A DNA stretch of 64,000 nucleotides from Acanthaster planci (taxonomy: Eukaryota; Echinodermata; Asteroidea; Valvatida; Acanthasteridae), in the NCBI RefSeq assembly GCF_001949145.1, contig NW_019091450.1:1893016-1957015 (forward strand), in the 5' to 3' direction. The translations under genes and the position numbers were made by a program. The notes beneath the pieces are model-generated. The model was not told the DNA's origin. It made no database searches and worked only from the letters and a program-made list of their open reading frames with translations. This document shows positions 61,701-64,000 of the stretch, piece after piece; the first letter of the stretch is position 1, and each line of letters opens with the position of its first letter.

Positions 61701-62600
61701 TTCACACGGAGGCATGTAAGAGATGATGGTATAACAAGAAGATAAAGTAGGAAATTTGAGGGGCATACTGGTAAAGGGTTGAAAAAAGGTGTGATTTTCC
61801 AATTTCTTTATGTGTGCTGAAACAAAAAAGCGATGGAGTGACAACCTGTCCGTACATGCAGTGTACGCAGATGGCTGTCATTCATTTTAGGTAATATAAA
61901 CCAGTAAGCATATAAAGGGCATTCTCTCCACTACCTTTGTCCCCAGGTAGCAAAGGTGACTGGCACCTTTAGGGGTAACTATATTGTTTTCAGTGTAATC
62001 ATCTTTTGATCTGGATCTTTGAAAATTAGGTGTTATAAAATTCGGTGGTATAAAAAAACAATCAGCAATAAATTCAAAACGGTTTCAAATCTTACCTCCT
62101 TAGAAATGAACAAAATCTGTGTCAGTGGTCACAGGATGAATATGGATTTCTTTCATGGACAATCTTACAAACACAGTTCACCAGCAGCTAAGAACTGTAA
62201 TACTGAGCAATTCTGTGGGCCATTATTTTTTATGAGAATTAATCACACAAGTTTGACCATTCCAACCAGCCTTACATTGATTATGGCATGCAAGAAATAC
62301 AATAGTTTACAGAAATTCTTAAAAACATAACAAACATCAAATACAATCTGCACACTACAGCATTTCATATTTACAAACAAGAGATGAGCTATTTTTACAA
62401 TTTTTGTCTTCAAGATAAAACCCTCTGCTTCTCTGGATACAAAAATTCCTTCAGAGCGCAAATGAAAGGGACATCAGAAAATGCTCTCCTTTTTCTCTGA
62501 AAATATCAAAATTCTTGTCCCAGTAGAGGAGAATATGTATACTCCAAGATGAAAATCTAACAACTGTGTGATAAAAATTGCTGAATAGTATTTTGCCTTC
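58766..62600. other. 3' flanks of the zinc-finger gene and of DCAF7
   Basis: AT-rich, no coding exon seen. It probably contains the zinc-finger 3' UTR and the distal DCAF7 3' UTR (opposite strand). The boundary between the convergent transcripts cannot be placed from sequence. Confidence 0.5.
59464..59469 (+). terminator. candidate polyadenylation signal for the zinc-finger gene
   Basis: AATAAA about 700 bases after the stop at 58765, in AT-rich 3' UTR-like sequence. Other AATAAA copies further on (for example near 60548 and 61338) are alternatives. Confidence 0.3.
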
Positions 62601-62615
62601 CTCTGACAATTCTAC

Positions 62616-62985
62616 GTGCAATATATGCCTCCAATTCTAAGGGCAATGTATGCTTCCAACTCTATGGCAAATATATGCTTCGTACTCCATGGCAAATATA
62701 TGCTTCGTACTCCATGGCAAATGCATGTTTCCCATTCTATGGCAAATGTACGCTTCCAATCCTATGGCAAATGTATGCTTTCCATTCTATGGCAAATGTA
62801 TGCTTCCCATTCCATGGCAAATGCATATTTTCCTGTTCTTTGGCAAATGCATGTTTACCAATCTATGGCAAATGTACAGGTATGCTTCAATTATATTGCA
62901 AATGTATGCTTCCAATTGTATGGGAAATGTATGTTCCAATTGTATGGGAAATGTATGCTTCCAAGTATATTCCAATTATATGTAC
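62616..62985. repeat. 25-bp minisatellite, about 14 copies
   Basis: Unit AATGTATGCTTCCAATTCTA plus TGGCA, degenerate between copies. All three + frames stay open through it because no copy creates a stop and 25 is not a multiple of three. Probably non-coding, in or near the DCAF7 3' UTR. Confidence 0.85.
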
Positions 62986-63706
62986 AAGTCTTCATCCCTG
63001 AAAGGCAAAAAATCACAGGGAATTGGTCACCAGCCACCCACAATGCCTCACAGCAGAACTGATCAACATGTACAAATTTTGTTAGGAGGTATTTAGTCAT
63101 GCCGTATCTTGACTGGGCTTCTAGATCTATGGCTATGGATTTTTGGAGTGATACATCAGTGGCAAACACCAAGTCGTAGCCAAAAATACGATGGCTTCAG
63201 GTGTAGCCACAAAGAAACTACAGCAATTGCAATCTTCCAAGAAGATATTAGACTGTGCATGATGGACTTGGCTCTGGCTTCAAATTGTACATGACTCTAT
63301 GAGAACTGGCTTGAGCCACAACCAAAGACTTGTGTACAACTTCAAGCTGCAGCTAACTAGTTCAGACAAAGCCTGATTGGTTAGCAACTTTATGTCCTAT
63401 TAGCAATAACCAGCAGGGAACCAGTGAAGTGTAATATACATTACACAATACTCCTGGTACAGTTTCAGCTCAGCATGAATGTGATGAAACATAAATCAAT
63501 GGGAACCATCAGCATTGTCTATTTTTGTCAGGACGGTAAATAGGTCATACATCTTAACAAGTTCACTCTGCTCTTCCTCACATTACTAAAAATAGCATTA
63601 TTGAAAATAGGGCTTAAGAATCATTTTGTAGGACCTGGTCACAATATTTTCCATTCTGAAGCAGATTTCTTACGGTGTTTACATTCCCCTCCCCTAGGTT
63701 CCCAGT

Positions 63707-63879
63707 TCAAACCCTGAGTATTTCCATACAGTTATTGTAGCAGATGGCAATCCAGTCTGGTTGAGTGGAAGCCCATTGGATATGGTTGATTTCTCCGTCG
63801 GCAGTGTAGGCTAAGATAGGATCTTCAATGGCACGAGGCATCTGCTGAATATCCCAGATCAGAGCCTGGTGATCGTCCG
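63707..63879 (-). CDS. DCAF7: DCAF7 (WDR68) last coding exon
   Basis: DCAF7 is a WD40 beta-propeller scaffold that binds DYRK1A/HIPK2 kinases and DDB1-CUL4 ligase. The exon starts after acceptor TCTTTCAACAG and encodes ADDHQALIWDIQQMPRAIED, then DPILAYTADGEINHIQWAST and QPDWIAICYNNCMEILRV, ending in TGA. This matches the vertebrate C-terminus almost residue for residue (a few conservative changes such as Met for Leu in NNC-EILRV). It is the final WD repeat. The remaining exons lie beyond position 64000. The upstream part of the open frame (63880-63961) is intron. Confidence 0.93.
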
Positions 63880-63954
63880 CTGTTGAAAGACAATGATTAA
63901 GTTCAGCCACTGGAAGAAAGGATATCAGCGGACAACATAATATAGGTTCATCTT

Positions 63955-63999
63955 TAGCCACTTGGGAGTAGGCCTTTAGCCACTTGGGAGTAGGCCTTT
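63955..63999. repeat. direct 22-bp repeat in DCAF7 intron
   Basis: Two adjacent copies of TAGCCACTTGGGAGTAGGCC at the very end of the window; it may continue beyond. Confidence 0.6.
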
Positions 64000-64000
64000 T

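Overview
This is eukaryotic nuclear DNA. Coding exons are short, bounded by GT/AG splice sites and separated by introns of about 0.1-1 kb. The extracellular domain families (thrombospondin, SRCR, HYR, EGF, LDLa, adhesion-GPCR) and the many short inverted-repeat elements suggest a marine invertebrate deuterostome. I favour an echinoderm, but a hemichordate or amphioxus is not excluded. A 550-base assembly gap lies at 42859-43408.

Layout: (1) 1-10643, + strand: the 3' part of a thrombospondin gene (17 or more exons). It encodes EGF-like modules, type III calcium-binding repeats and the thrombospondin C-terminal lectin-like domain, followed by an extra C-terminal LamG/pentraxin-like domain that ordinary thrombospondins lack. 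(2) 14613-34672, - strand, convergent with it: a chimeric adhesion GPCR of about 2000 residues over some 30 exons. In protein order it has a Ser/Thr-rich exon, an LDLa domain, an array of small duplicated linker exons, four EGFs, seven SRCRs, three HYRs, a HormR domain, a GAIN domain, a GPS cleavage motif, seven membrane helices and a short tail. I did not identify its 5' end. (3) 34673-56600: mostly gene-poor, with transposon-like inverted-repeat elements, tRNA-derived SINE copies, two tandem-repeat blocks, a broken LINE fragment and fragments of an apparently decayed gene on the - strand. (4) 56663-58765, + strand: an intronless coding exon for a 700-residue, 12-finger C2H2 zinc-finger protein, with a possible octamer/CRE promoter module about 1.1 kb upstream. 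(5) 63707-63879, - strand: the last coding exon of DCAF7 (WDR68), whose remainder lies beyond the window. A 25-bp minisatellite lies just downstream of its stop.

The thrombospondin and the receptor are both extracellular or cell-surface multidomain proteins built largely from shuffled exons. Nothing in the sequence shows that they act together. The receptor is the most unusual item: all its intact ectodomain exons from the Ser/Thr exon through HYR3 are symmetric phase 1-1, and four of its seven SRCR domains have lost the same pair of cysteines.
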